The position numbers and the translations under genes are program-made. Below, piece by piece: positions 8,614 through 18,240 of a stretch of 64,000 nt of DNA; within the stretch, counting starts at the first letter, position 1, and each line of letters starts with the position of its first letter. Source of the stretch: Planctomycetota bacterium (GTDB taxonomy: Bacteria; Planctomycetota; Planctomycetia; Pirellulales; UBA1268); assembly GCA_016872555.1 (NCBI GenBank), contig VGZO01000010.1:1-64000 (forward strand), written 5' to 3'. The notes under the pieces were generated by a model. The model ran no database searches and was not told the DNA's origin. It saw only the letters and a list, made by a program, of their open reading frames with translations.

Positions 8614-10938
8614 ATGCTCAATCCCGCCCTCCTCTGGTTCCTGCCGCTGGCGGCCGTACCGCTGATCCTCCATCTGCTCGAGCGCTTCCGGATCCGCGAG
8701 ATCGAGCTGCCGACGTTCCGCTTCCTGCTCGACGGCTACGTCCAGCAGCGCCGGCGCCTGCGGCTCCTGGAGTGGCTGCTCCTCGCGCTGCGGACGGCGC
8801 TGGTCGTGCTCGTCGTCGCCGCCCTCGCCCGGCCGGTGATCCAGCGCCTCGCCGGGTTGTTCGGCGAGCGCGGTGGGCGCGAGGTGGTGTTCGTCGCCGA
8901 CGTCGGCCTCTCCACCGGGCTGGTGAGCGAGGGGACCTCGGCCCTGCACCGGATCCGCGAGGCGATCCGGGCCGCCGCCGCCCGGCTCGGGCCGGGGGAT
9001 TTCGTGACGCTCGTCCGCGCCGGCGTGCAGCCCACGGTGCTCCACCGGGCGGCGCTCGGCGACGGCCGCCGCCTCGGCGCCGCGCTCGATACGCTGGCCG
9101 CCGATCCCGGCCCGGCGGCCCTCGGCGCGGCGCTGGTGGAGGGGCTGTCGGGGCCGCCGCGCGGGGCACGGACGGCGTGGATCGTGACCGATGGCGAGGC
9201 CCGTGCCTGGCGGCGGCTCGGCGCCGACGGCACGGCGCGGACGCTGCCTCCGGATGCTCGCCTGGTCGTGCTCGACGTCGGCCACGTCGGCCGCGTCGCC
9301 AATGCGGCACTGCTCGGCGACCCACCGCGCGCGCAGCGGCCGGTGGTCGGCCTGCCGGTCGAGATCACCGCCCGGGTCGCCGTGGCCGGCACCGAGCCGG
9401 TCGAGAAGACCGTGTCGGTTCTCCTCGACGACGAGCTGGCGGCGCAGGAGACGGTGGTCGTCCAGCCGGGAACGACCGTGACCCGGACACTGGCGGTGGT
9501 GCCGCGCCGCGCCGGGGTGATCCGCGGCCGCCTCCAGATCCCGGCCGATGCCTTTCCCGAGGACGACGCGCTGGTGTTCGCGCTGGCCGTCGAACCGCGG
9601 GTCGACGTCCTCGTCGTCGCCCCGGCCGACGCGCGCGGGATCGACGACCCCGGTCTGTTCGTCGCCGCGGCGCTCGAGGCGCCGCTGGAGACGCTCGCCG
9701 GCGACGGTCCTCTCCCCGGCCCCGACGGCGCCGGCGACGGGCTCAACCGCGAGATCGCGCGCAGCCTCGACGTGACGCTCGTCCGCGGCGACAAGCTCGA
9801 TGAGTCCCGCGTCAACGCCGCCGACGTGATCGTGCTTGCCGACGTCCGTCTCGACGGCGCCCGCTCGCTGTGGGTGCGGCGGCAGGTGCAGGGAGGGGCC
9901 GGGCTGGTGGTGGCGGCTGGACCACGGTGCGACGGCCGTGGCGACCTGCCGGTCCTCGGCGATGCCCGGGGCAAGAACGCCGCGGCGCTGACGCTGCGGC
10001 CGGCGGCCGGCGATCCCGACGAAACCGACGCCGGGACGACGCTCGGCGAGGTCGACACCTCGCACCCGGTGTTCGGGCCGTTCCGCGCGGGGCGCGACGG
10101 CGGCGCGGCGACGGGGACCGTCGGCCTGGAAACGCTCCGCGTCTTCCGGCGCGTAACGCTAGCCGCCGCCGAGGGGGAGGGCGCCTCCTCGCGGCCGCCG
10201 GTGATCGTGCTCGCCCGGCTCGCCGACGGCACGCCGGTGGTCGCCGAGACGCGGATCGGCCGCGGCCGCGTGCTCGTCTCCGGGCTCGCCTTCACCCCCG
10301 ACTGGTCATCGCTCCCGGTCCACCCGGCGTTCGTGCCGATCCTCCTCCGCGCCGTCCAGCATGTCCGCCGGCCCGCGGCGGCCGTGGTCGCCGAGTCGGT
10401 CCGGCCCGGGGAGCCGGCGCCGGTCCGCGTCGACGAAGCCTGGCGCCGGGCGACGGTCGAGGTCACCGACCCGGCCGGGGGGCGCCGCGCCATCGAACTG
10501 GTGGCCGGCGACGGCCATGCCACCGGCGCCCTGACCGAGACGCTCGCCGTCGGCCACTACGACTTCACGATCGAACCGCCCGCAGGGAGCCGCGACGAAC
10601 CGCTGCGCCTCGGGATGGCGGTCAACCGCGACGTCGACGGGGCGCTGCTCGAGCACCTCGGCGAAGCCGAATTGAGCCGGATCCTCGCTCCCCGCGCGGT
10701 GACCTACCTGGCCGGTAGCGGCGACGATCCGGTGCTCGCCGGCACGCTCGGCGGCCGGCGCGAGATCTGGCGCTGGCTGATCGGAACGGCGCTGGCGGTG
10801 TTCGCCGTCGAGTTCGTGTTGAGCACCCTGGCGCCGCCGGTCGCGGGGGAGGGGGTGGCGGGGCTGCGCGGCTGGCTCGGGCGGCTCGCGGGGCGGCTCG
10901 GGCAGGTGGTCGACGGCGTCGAACCGGGGAGCGTCTGA
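8614..10938 (+). CDS. BatA-type membrane protein with degenerate VWA domain
   Basis: About 774 residues from the ATG at 8614. The N-terminus is the BatA signature: LLWFLPLAAVPLILHLLERF, then a second helix LRLLEWLLLALRTALVVLVVAALARPVI. A VWA-like domain follows, but the MIDAS reads ADVGLST (DxGxS instead of DxSxS) while TDGEA is kept. A long beta-rich periplasmic-type part and a C-terminal membrane helix (WRWLIGTALAVFAVEFVLST, near residues 725-745) complete it. It lies 17 nt after the DUF58 gene and is presumably a membrane partner of the MoxR/DUF58 pair. The gene continues in phase with no frameshift signs. Confidence 0.85.
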   Translation: MLNPALLWFLPLAAVPLILHLLERFRIREIELPTFRFLLDGYVQQRRRLRLLEWLLLALRTALVVLVVAALARPVIQRLAGLFGERGGREVVFVADVGLSTGLVSEGTSALHRIREAIRAAAARLGPGDFVTLVRAGVQPTVLHRAALGDGRRLGAALDTLAADPGPAALGAALVEGLSGPPRGARTAWIVTDGEARAWRRLGADGTARTLPPDARLVVLDVGHVGRVANAALLGDPPRAQRPVVGLPVEITARVAVAGTEPVEKTVSVLLDDELAAQETVVVQPGTTVTRTLAVVPRRAGVIRGRLQIPADAFPEDDALVFALAVEPRVDVLVVAPADARGIDDPGLFVAAALEAPLETLAGDGPLPGPDGAGDGLNREIARSLDVTLVRGDKLDESRVNAADVIVLADVRLDGARSLWVRRQVQGGAGLVVAAGPRCDGRGDLPVLGDARGKNAAALTLRPAAGDPDETDAGTTLGEVDTSHPVFGPFRAGRDGGAATGTVGLETLRVFRRVTLAAAEGEGASSRPPVIVLARLADGTPVVAETRIGRGRVLVSGLAFTPDWSSLPVHPAFVPILLRAVQHVRRPAAAVVAESVRPGEPAPVRVDEAWRRATVEVTDPAGGRRAIELVAGDGHATGALTETLAVGHYDFTIEPPAGSRDEPLRLGMAVNRDVDGALLEHLGEAELSRILAPRAVTYLAGSGDDPVLAGTLGGRREIWRWLIGTALAVFAVEFVLSTLAPPVAGEGVAGLRGWLGRLAGRLGQVVDGVEPGSV

Positions 10939-10974
10939 CCGGGGCACAGGGTGCACGGCAGCGAGGAGGAGCGG

Positions 10975-13900
10975 ATGGCCAGCGGATCGTCACCTCACGG
11001 CGCGGCGGAAACGGTCGAGGCGTTCGGCGCGTTGGTCGCCTCGGTGCGCCGGCGCGTGATCGCCGTGTCGATCGCCACCGGGCTGGTGCTCGTCGCCGCG
11101 GTCGCACTTGCCTGGGTCGTCGGCGGCGTGGTCGTCGATCTGGTGGTACCCCTCGGCGTGCCGGCGCGGGTGGCCGCATGGTGCGGTTGGTGGCTGGCGG
11201 TGTCCGCCGCGGCCGCGGCCTTCCTCGCCGTGCCCGCCTGGCGCCGGCCGGTGCTCGACGCGGTGGCACTGCGCATCGAACGGGCGGTGGGGGGGATGCA
11301 GAACCGGCTGCTCACGGTGCTCGACCTCGGCCGGCGCCCCGGACACCTCCACCGCACGCGCCCCGACCTGCTGGCGCGGCTCCTCGACCAGACCCGCGCC
11401 CGCCTCGAGCACTTCCGCCCCGGGAGCGTGATCCGCTGGGACACGCTGCGCCGCGGCACGGGCCTGGCGGCGGTGGCGCTGGCGACGGGGCTCGCGCTGT
11501 TCGGGGGGTTCGGCGAGCGGTTCACGACGACGCTGTCCCGGCTCCTGTCGCCGACCGCCGACATCCCGCCGGCGACACTGCTGCAGTTCGCCGTTCCCGG
11601 CGACCTCGAGGTGCTCGTCGACGAGCCGCTGGAGATCGCGGCGACGGTCGCGCGCGGCAGCGCCCCGGCGGCCGACCTGGTCCTCGACGACGGTTCCGGC
11701 CGCCAGCTGCGCTACCCGATGCGGCGCGACGGCGAGCGGTTCGTCGTCGCCCTCGAGGGGCTCTCCGCGGCGGCCCGCTACCGGGTCGAGGGGGGCGGCA
11801 CCTGGACGCGGACGCACGCGATCACCGTTCTCGACCGCCCCGCCATCGAGGCCCTCGTCCCGGCGATCCGCCTGCCGGCCTACATGCGGATCGACGCCCC
11901 GCTCCCGGTGATCGGCTCGCCGGCGCGGATCGAGGCGCCGGAGGGGGCGACGGTCGAGTTCACCGCGCGGGTCAGGCCCGACGCCGCCGCGGGGGAGGCG
12001 AAGCTCGCCGAGCGGACCGTGGTCACCGACGAGGTCGAGGCGTTCGACGAGCGCGTCTGGTTCGAGGACGATCTGCCGCGCGACGCCGTCGTGCCGCAGC
12101 CGTGGCGCTGGACCACGGCCCATGCCTCGGGGGGCCTGAAGGCGTTCGTCTGCGAGGCGGGACGGGCGGCGACGCTGCGGACGCGGCTCGAGCCGCTGCT
12201 GCTGCCGCGCGACACACCGGCCGACAAGGCGTTCATGGTGATGGCGCGCACCGATCCCGCCGCCCCGCCGCGGCGGATCGCCGTGCGCCTCGAATCCGAG
12301 ACGGTCCGCTTCGAGGTCGTGTGGGGCGACGGCAGCGGCGCTCCGGTCGAAGGGGTGCGGCGGTTTGTCGCCGGGCCGCTGCCCGAACCGGGCGCGTGGA
12401 CAAGGCTGTGGGCGCCGCTGGCGTCGCTGCCGGCGCTCGCCGGCCGCAGCGTCGGCACGGCGACGTTCGAGGTCGACGGTGGCCGCGCGGTGCTCGACCG
12501 GCCGGGCTGGATGACGCGCGGCACGCGGGCTGTCGAGCGCCCGGTGGACCGCGAGACCGGCCGCGTCGCGGCGCGGCGCGAGGCCACGGAAGGGACCGAC
12601 GGCGGCCGCTGGCTGGCGGCGGTGCCGGTGGCAGCACGGACTTGGGCGACGGTGTCGTTCGTCGACGCGCACGGGCACCGCAGCGTGCCGGTGCCGCCGG
12701 TCGAGATCGTTCCCACCGTCGACCGGCCCCCGGCGCTGGTGATCGCGAGCCCCGCCGAGATGCTCCCCCTCGAGGTGCCCGACGACGTCGTCATCGAGGC
12801 CGAGGCGTTCGACGACTGGGGGATCGACTCGATCGCGATCCGCATCGGACCCGATGGCGACCATCTCTCGGCGCCCGAGCCGCTCGCCGGCGTCTCGCCG
12901 GCCGACCGCCCCCCCGATGCGCGGATCGCCTTCACCACGAGCGTCACGGCGGAGCGGCTCGGCCTCGAGCCGGGGCGCGGGGTGGCGTGGAAGCTCGTCG
13001 TCCGCGACACCAAGGGGCAGGAGGTCGAGTCGTCCCTGCACCGGGTCACGGTCGTCCTGCCGCCGGACAACGCCCTCGCCGAATCGCAGGTCCCGGCGCT
13101 CGAGCAGGCGCGGCGGTTCGCCGAGGAGATGGCGGCCAACGCGGCCCGCGAGGGAGACGGTCTCGACAGCCAGCGCGAGCAGCTTCTCGAGGCGGTCGGA
13201 AGCGACACCCTGGCGGCGCTCGAACAAGCCGCCCGGGCGGCGAAGGCGGCCGCCGACGGCCAGCCGGACAGCGAACGCGACCGGGCGGCCGCCGAAGCGG
13301 TCGCCAGCGCACAGCAGAAAGGGGACGAAGCCGCCGCCGCCCTCGGCCCGCAGGACCGCGCGGCGCTCGAGCGGCTCGATCGGTTCCTCGCGGCCCGGCG
13401 CGCCGAAGCCCGGCGCGTCGAAGAGGCGCTGCGGAAGGCCGTGGCACAGGCGGCAGGCAGCCCCCTCGTGCCGCCGTCGATCGCGGCCGAGATCGGCGCG
13501 CTTGCCGACGAGGCTGGCAAGCTCGGCGAGTCGCTCGATCGCGAGGAAGCGCTCGAAGCGGCCGCCGCCCAGCTCGAGCGGATCGCCCGGGCCCCGGAGC
13601 CCTCGGCGATCGCCGAGGCCGCCGCGCGGCTCGCCCGCGCGGCGAAACAGACCGGCACCAAGCTCGATGCCGCCGGCGCGGCCCGGCGGATCGAAACCCT
13701 CGCCGACGACCTTGCCCGGCGTGCCACTGATCTCGCCGCGAGTGCCCAGCGCCGTGACGAGGCGGCGGCGGCTGCGGCCGCCGCCGCCGCGGATACCGCC
13801 CTGCCCGATACGGACCGGGCCGCGGCGCTGGCGCGGCAGCGCCAGGAAGAGCGCGTCGCCACCACGCAGGTCGGCGAGGTCGAGCAGATCCTCGGCCGGC

Positions 13901-14724
13901 CGGTCGCCCCAGCTTCCGCATCGGCCGCACCGAATCCCGATGGCCAGGCGGCGGCTCCCGCCGCGCCAGCCGACGCACCCGCCGCTGCCGTCCCAGCGCC
14001 TCCCGATGGAGCCGCGCCCCCGCAACCCGCCGCCGATCCACTCGCCGCGCGGATCGCCGCGGGGCGCGACCAAGCGGCGGAGGCGGGAGCGATGGCCGAG
14101 CGCCTCACAGGCCAACTCACGGGGCGGCTGCCGCTGTCGGGACCCCCCGCCGCCGACGATCGCTACGACGGGGACGCCGCGCCCGGGGAGACACCCGCGC
14201 CCGCGGCCGACGCCCCGGCTGCCCGGCCGCGCCCTGCCGCCGACAGCGCCGACGGGGCCGCGGTCGACGAACCGCTCCCGACGACGATCGACGAGCTGCT
14301 CGCCAGCCGCGAGGTCCGCGAGGCGCTGCGGATGGCCGACCGGGCGCGGCGGATCGCGGCGCGGAAGGCCCGGAACCAGAACGCCGACGGCAGCTCCGAG
14401 CAGGGAGAAGGGGCGAGCCAGCCCGGTGACGGCGACGAACCGGGGGATGGCCAGGGAGCGAAAGGGGACGGCGCGGGGGACAGCGAGGACCCTGGCGACT
14501 CGCCCACCGACGGCGGCGGGCGCAACGCGCGCCGCGACCTCGAATCGCCTCTCCGCGGCCTCGACGCCCGCCAGCGCGCGGCGCTCGAGCGCCTCCCGCC
14601 ACGGGTCCGCGATCCGCTCCTCGAGGGGATGCGCGAGCAGGGCCCCGCGGCCTACCGCGAGGTGATCGACACCTACTTCCGCCGTCTCGGCAAAGACGTC
14701 GCGCCGGCGGGCGAGACTCCATGA
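10975..14724 (+). CDS. Large DUF4175-like membrane protein with Ala-rich coiled-coil tail
   Basis: About 1,249 residues from the ATG at 10975, which has a strong AGGAGG-type site a few bases upstream (a GTG at 10951 is less likely). Three membrane helices lie in the first ~190 residues (around VIAVSIATGLVLVAAVALAW, AAWCGWWLAVSAAAAAFLAV and GTGLAAVALATGLALFGGF). Ig-like beta domains follow to about residue 700, then a long Ala/Glu/Arg-rich helical, probably coiled-coil stretch, a Pro/Ala-rich linker, and a closing motif ending AYREVIDTYFRRLGKDV typical of these cluster proteins. Its last 4 nt overlap the next gene (ATGA). Function unknown; inferred as the scaffold of the MoxR-linked membrane complex. 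Confidence 0.82.
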   Translation: MASGSSPHGAAETVEAFGALVASVRRRVIAVSIATGLVLVAAVALAWVVGGVVVDLVVPLGVPARVAAWCGWWLAVSAAAAAFLAVPAWRRPVLDAVALRIERAVGGMQNRLLTVLDLGRRPGHLHRTRPDLLARLLDQTRARLEHFRPGSVIRWDTLRRGTGLAAVALATGLALFGGFGERFTTTLSRLLSPTADIPPATLLQFAVPGDLEVLVDEPLEIAATVARGSAPAADLVLDDGSGRQLRYPMRRDGERFVVALEGLSAAARYRVEGGGTWTRTHAITVLDRPAIEALVPAIRLPAYMRIDAPLPVIGSPARIEAPEGATVEFTARVRPDAAAGEAKLAERTVVTDEVEAFDERVWFEDDLPRDAVVPQPWRWTTAHASGGLKAFVCEAGRAATLRTRLEPLLLPRDTPADKAFMVMARTDPAAPPRRIAVRLESETVRFEVVWGDGSGAPVEGVRRFVAGPLPEPGAWTRLWAPLASLPALAGRSVGTATFEVDGGRAVLDRPGWMTRGTRAVERPVDRETGRVAARREATEGTDGGRWLAAVPVAARTWATVSFVDAHGHRSVPVPPVEIVPTVDRPPALVIASPAEMLPLEVPDDVVIEAEAFDDWGIDSIAIRIGPDGDHLSAPEPLAGVSPADRPPDARIAFTTSVTAERLGLEPGRGVAWKLVVRDTKGQEVESSLHRVTVVLPPDNALAESQVPALEQARRFAEEMAANAAREGDGLDSQREQLLEAVGSDTLAALEQAARAAKAAADGQPDSERDRAAAEAVASAQQKGDEAAAALGPQDRAALERLDRFLAARRAEARRVEEALRKAVAQAAGSPLVPPSIAAEIGALADEAGKLGESLDREEALEAAAAQLERIARAPEPSAIAEAAARLARAAKQTGTKLDAAGAARRIETLADDLARRATDLAASAQRRDEAAAAAAAAAADTALPDTDRAAALARQRQEERVATTQVGEVEQILGRPVAPASASAAPNPDGQAAAPAAPADAPAAAVPAPPDGAAPPQPAADPLAARIAAGRDQAAEAGAMAERLTGQLTGRLPLSGPPAADDRYDGDAAPGETPAPAADAPAARPRPAADSADGAAVDEPLPTTIDELLASREVREALRMADRARRIAARKARNQNADGSSEQGEGASQPGDGDEPGDGQGAKGDGAGDSEDPGDSPTDGGGRNARRDLESPLRGLDARQRAALERLPPRVRDPLLEGMREQGPAAYREVIDTYFRRLGKDVAPAGETP

Positions 14725-17114
14725 GCCACCTCGCGGCGACGGTGATGCGCTGGTGCGGCATCGGTCACGGGATGACCGCCGCTGTCGAGCGCGTCGAGTG
14801 GCAGTGGGAGCGGCCCCAGGTGTTGTGGGTCGGCCTGCCGGCGCTCGTGCTGGCGGCATGGTGGATCTCGCGGCGGCACCGGCAGCGCTTCCCGTGGTTG
14901 CCGCGCGGCCTGCGCCGGGCGCTCGACGTCTGCCGGACCGCCGTGCTGGCACTGTTTCTGCTGATCCTTGCCGGCCCCGCGCTGCGGATCTTGTCGCGCG
15001 TCGAGGAGAAGCCGGTCGTCGCCCTGCTCGTCGACACCTCGGACAGCATGCACCTGCCGGTCGGGCGCCTCGCCGAGGACTCGATCGGCGACCTGACTCG
15101 CGTCGCCGGTCTCGACCGGCCGACCGGGGACGACGGCGGGCCGGCCGCGGCCGTGGCCCGGGTGGCGACGGTGACGAGGGCCGAGCTCGTCGCCGCCATC
15201 GAACGGACGCAGGAACGCGACGGCGGCGCCCTCGAGGAACTCGCCCGGCGCTTCGAGCTGCGCCGCTACGAGTTCGACCGCCGCCCGCGCCGCCAGGCGC
15301 GCGACCCGGACGCCGCCGCGCGCCCCTCTGCGGCCGGCGAGCAGAGCGGCGCCGACACCGCCCTCGGCGCGGCGCTGCAGCTGGCCCTCGACGATGCCTC
15401 CGACCGGGCCCTGGCCGGGGTGGTGATCGTCTCCGACGGCCGCTCGACGGTCGGCATCGACCCGCTCGAAGCGGCGCGGCGGGCGATCGACGCGCGCGGC
15501 GGCCAGGCGCCGGGGCCCGTCTTCGCGGTGCCGATCGGCTCGGCCGAGCCCCCCGTCGATCTCGCCGTGGCCGACGTCCTCGCGCCGCCGGTCGTGGCCC
15601 TCGACGACGTCGTGACGGTCGTCGCCACGATCGAGTCGGCCGGCCTGGCGGGGCGGAAGGTCGCCGTCGAGGCGCGCGACGGCACGGGCGCGGTCATCGA
15701 GTCGTTTCCCCTCGCGCTCCGCGACGGCCGGCAGCAGGCGGTGTTTTCCTGGCACGCGACGGTCGCCGGCACGGCGCGGCTGGAGGTCGCCGTCGCGGTC
15801 GAGCCGGAAGAGATCGTCCGCGAGAACAACGCCGTCGGCGTGGCCATCGAGGTCAGCGAGCGGAAGACGAAGGTCCTGCTGGTCGATTCGCTGCCGCGCT
15901 GGGACCTCCGCTTCATCGACCACTGCATCCGCCGCGACACCGGGTTCGACGCCACGGTGACGCTGGTCGCCGACGGGACGGCAGCCGCGCTCCCCGCGAC
16001 GATCGACGACTGGGCGGCCTACGACCTGGTGGTCCTCGGCGACGTGCCCGCCGCCGCACTGCCCGGCGCGGCCCAGACGGCGCTGGCCGAGGCGGTGGCG
16101 CGGCGCGGCGTCGGGGTGGTGTTCCAGCCGGGGAGTGCCCACCTGCCGCGCGACTACCCCGACGGGCCGCTCGCCGAACTGTTTCCCGTCGAAGTCGACC
16201 GGGCCGCCGGCGGCGGCAGCGGGGCGCTCGAGGCGCCGGCCTTCAAGCCGTTCCGGATGCGGGTCACGGCGCGGGGGGCGATGCATCCGGCGTTCGCCCT
16301 CTCGGGCGACGCGGTGCGCAACCGGGCGGCGTGGGGGGCGATGCCGTCGTTCTTCCGCGTCGCCGCGGCGCGCCGGCCGCGGCCGGCGGCGACGGCGCTG
16401 GCGGAGGTCGACGGTCCCGACGGGCGCGGGGCGGTGGTGCTCGTCGCCGAGGCGCCGGCCGGGCGCGGCCGCGTTGCCTGGATCGGGATCGAGGAGACGT
16501 TCCGCTGGCGGCGCAACATCGGCGACCCGTTGTTCTGGCGGTTCTGGGGACAGCTCCTCCGCGACGTCGCGCGCCGCGACGATCGCCCCACCGACGCCTC
16601 GTGGCTGGTCGTCGCGCCGGCGCAGTGCGAGCCCGACGCCCCGGTGACGATCGAGATGAATCTCGTCGACGAGGGCAAGCAGCCGGTCACTGCCGGACCG
16701 CGCACGGTGACCGTCGACGGGCCCGGCGGGGAACGGACGGTGGCGCTCCAGCCCGGCGCCCGGCCGGGGCTGTGGCAGGGGGGATTCGTTCCCGCCGCCG
16801 CGGGCCGCTACGTGGTGGAGTACGGCGTGGCGGCGGCGCCGTTGGCGGGCGAGTGCATCGTCGCCGAGCCGACGCGCGAGCGGGCGCGCCCCGACGTCGA
16901 TCGCGACACGCTGGCGGCGCTGGCGGACCTCAGCGGCGGCGCGATCGTCGAGCCGGCCGCGCTGGCGACGCTGCCGGGGCGGCTCCCCGACGCCACCGTG
17001 GCCTCGCGCCGCGTCGAGGAGGACGACGTCTGGGACACCTGGCCGGTGCTGGCATTGCTGGTGACGCTGTACTGCATCGACGTCGGCATCCGCCGGCTGT
17101 CGGGATTGAGTTGA
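14721..17114 (+). CDS. Membrane-anchored VWA-domain protein of the MoxR cluster
   Basis: 797 residues; start ATGA overlaps the previous stop, implying translational coupling. Two N-terminal helices (VLWVGLPALVLAAWWIS; TAVLALFLLILAGPAL) precede a VWA domain with an intact MIDAS, LLVDTSDSMH, near residue 102. CARDB/Ig-like domains follow, then a segment beginning KTKVLLVDSLPRWDLRFID that resembles the class I glutamine-amidotransferase-like module of related cluster proteins, and a C-terminal helix (WPVLALLVTLYCIDVGI). The role is inferred from context: the cluster thus has one intact VWA membrane protein, one degenerate, and one soluble DUF58. Confidence 0.83.
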   Translation: MSHLAATVMRWCGIGHGMTAAVERVEWQWERPQVLWVGLPALVLAAWWISRRHRQRFPWLPRGLRRALDVCRTAVLALFLLILAGPALRILSRVEEKPVVALLVDTSDSMHLPVGRLAEDSIGDLTRVAGLDRPTGDDGGPAAAVARVATVTRAELVAAIERTQERDGGALEELARRFELRRYEFDRRPRRQARDPDAAARPSAAGEQSGADTALGAALQLALDDASDRALAGVVIVSDGRSTVGIDPLEAARRAIDARGGQAPGPVFAVPIGSAEPPVDLAVADVLAPPVVALDDVVTVVATIESAGLAGRKVAVEARDGTGAVIESFPLALRDGRQQAVFSWHATVAGTARLEVAVAVEPEEIVRENNAVGVAIEVSERKTKVLLVDSLPRWDLRFIDHCIRRDTGFDATVTLVADGTAAALPATIDDWAAYDLVVLGDVPAAALPGAAQTALAEAVARRGVGVVFQPGSAHLPRDYPDGPLAELFPVEVDRAAGGGSGALEAPAFKPFRMRVTARGAMHPAFALSGDAVRNRAAWGAMPSFFRVAAARRPRPAATALAEVDGPDGRGAVVLVAEAPAGRGRVAWIGIEETFRWRRNIGDPLFWRFWGQLLRDVARRDDRPTDASWLVVAPAQCEPDAPVTIEMNLVDEGKQPVTAGPRTVTVDGPGGERTVALQPGARPGLWQGGFVPAAAGRYVVEYGVAAAPLAGECIVAEPTRERARPDVDRDTLAALADLSGGAIVEPAALATLPGRLPDATVASRRVEEDDVWDTWPVLALLVTLYCIDVGIRRLSGLS

Positions 17115-17140
17115 CCCCTGGGACGACGGCGGAGGCGGGC

Positions 17141-18175
17141 ATGAGCACGGTGCGGATCGTCGGACGTGCGGTGATGGTCGTGGCCGCTTGCCTCGGCGCC
17201 AGCGTGCTCGAGGCGGCCGACGGCGACACGGCGGAGCTGGTTCGCGTCGAGGCCGCGGTCGACCGCGCGCTGGAGTACCTCGCCAGCCGTCAGGATGCGT
17301 CGGGGTCGTGGCCGCACGGCCTGTCGCAGCAGTCCAACACCGGTATCGATTCGCTCTGCCTGCTCGCCTTCCTCGGCCGCGGCCACGTGCCCGGACGGGG
17401 GCCGTACCGCGAGACGGTCGGCCGCGCCGTCGACGGCCTGCTCGCCGCCCGGCGCCCCGACGATCTCCTCGTCCGCGCCGGCGGCCACTCGCACGGCCCG
17501 ATGTACGAGCACGGTCTGGCGACGCTCGCCCTGATCGAGGCGTCGGGCTGGGTGGCCGATGCGGAGATGCGCGAGGCCTGTCAGGCGGCCGTCGACGTGA
17601 TCGTCAAGTCACAGAACCGGGAGGGGGGCTGGCGCTACCAGCCGAAACCCCAGGATGCCGACCTGAGCGTGACGGTGATGCAGGTGGTGGCGCTACGGGC
17701 GGCGCAGAACGCCCGCTTCGCGGTACCGGAGGAGACGATCGAGGGTGCGATCCGCTACGTGAAGAGCTGCGCGCGGCCCGAGGGGGGCTTCGCCTACCAG
17801 CCCGGCCAGGGGGTGAAGAACGCCCAGTCGGCGGCCGGCGCGCTGTCGCTGACGCTGCTGGGGCGCTACGACGACCCGGCCGTCGAGGCGGCGCTGGCGT
17901 CGCTCCAGAAGCGCGAGTACCGTCCACAGATGGACGACTACTTCCACTACATGAACTACTACGCGATGCAGGCCCACTTCCAGGCAGGGGAACGGCAGTG
18001 GGCGGCCTGGAACGGGCGCGTCCGGTCGTTCCTCCTCGATGCCCAGGCGACCGACGGCTCGTGGCCAGGCTGGGGGGAGGAGCGGCTCAACGGCCAAGCG
18101 AAGTGCTATTCGACGGCGTTGGCGACGATGGCGCTGGAGGTCTACATGCACTACCTCCCCGCCTACCAGCGCTAG
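17141..18175 (+). CDS. Secreted alpha-toroid (prenyltransferase/squalene-oxidase repeat) protein
   Basis: 344 residues with a signal peptide (MSTVRIVGRAVMVVAACLGA, cleavage near ASVLEAADG). The mature part has alpha/alpha-toroid repeats with QW-like motifs: DASGSWPHG, REGGWRYQPKPQDADLSVT, PEGGFAYQPGQGVKNAQSA, TDGSWPGWGEERL. Such repeats occur in squalene-hopene cyclases and prenyltransferases, but the cyclase DXDD motif is not obvious and the protein is short and exported, so enzymatic activity is doubtful. It ends the MoxR cluster, 26 nt after the VWA gene, and may be a client or periplasmic partner. Confidence 0.83.
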   Translation: MSTVRIVGRAVMVVAACLGASVLEAADGDTAELVRVEAAVDRALEYLASRQDASGSWPHGLSQQSNTGIDSLCLLAFLGRGHVPGRGPYRETVGRAVDGLLAARRPDDLLVRAGGHSHGPMYEHGLATLALIEASGWVADAEMREACQAAVDVIVKSQNREGGWRYQPKPQDADLSVTVMQVVALRAAQNARFAVPEETIEGAIRYVKSCARPEGGFAYQPGQGVKNAQSAAGALSLTLLGRYDDPAVEAALASLQKREYRPQMDDYFHYMNYYAMQAHFQAGERQWAAWNGRVRSFLLDAQATDGSWPGWGEERLNGQAKCYSTALATMALEVYMHYLPAYQR

Positions 18176-18240
18176 CTTTCCGTGGACAAAGCCCTCCGTG
18201 GCCCCGACCGGCCGCGGGACGGCCGGCGCGTGCGGTGCGC

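Noticed and set aside
10990-14952. 1,320-codon open frame on the minus strand
   Set aside because: It is the antisense of the DUF4175-type gene; the protein is Arg/Gly/Pro-rich without any domain. Such frames are a consequence of high third-position GC.
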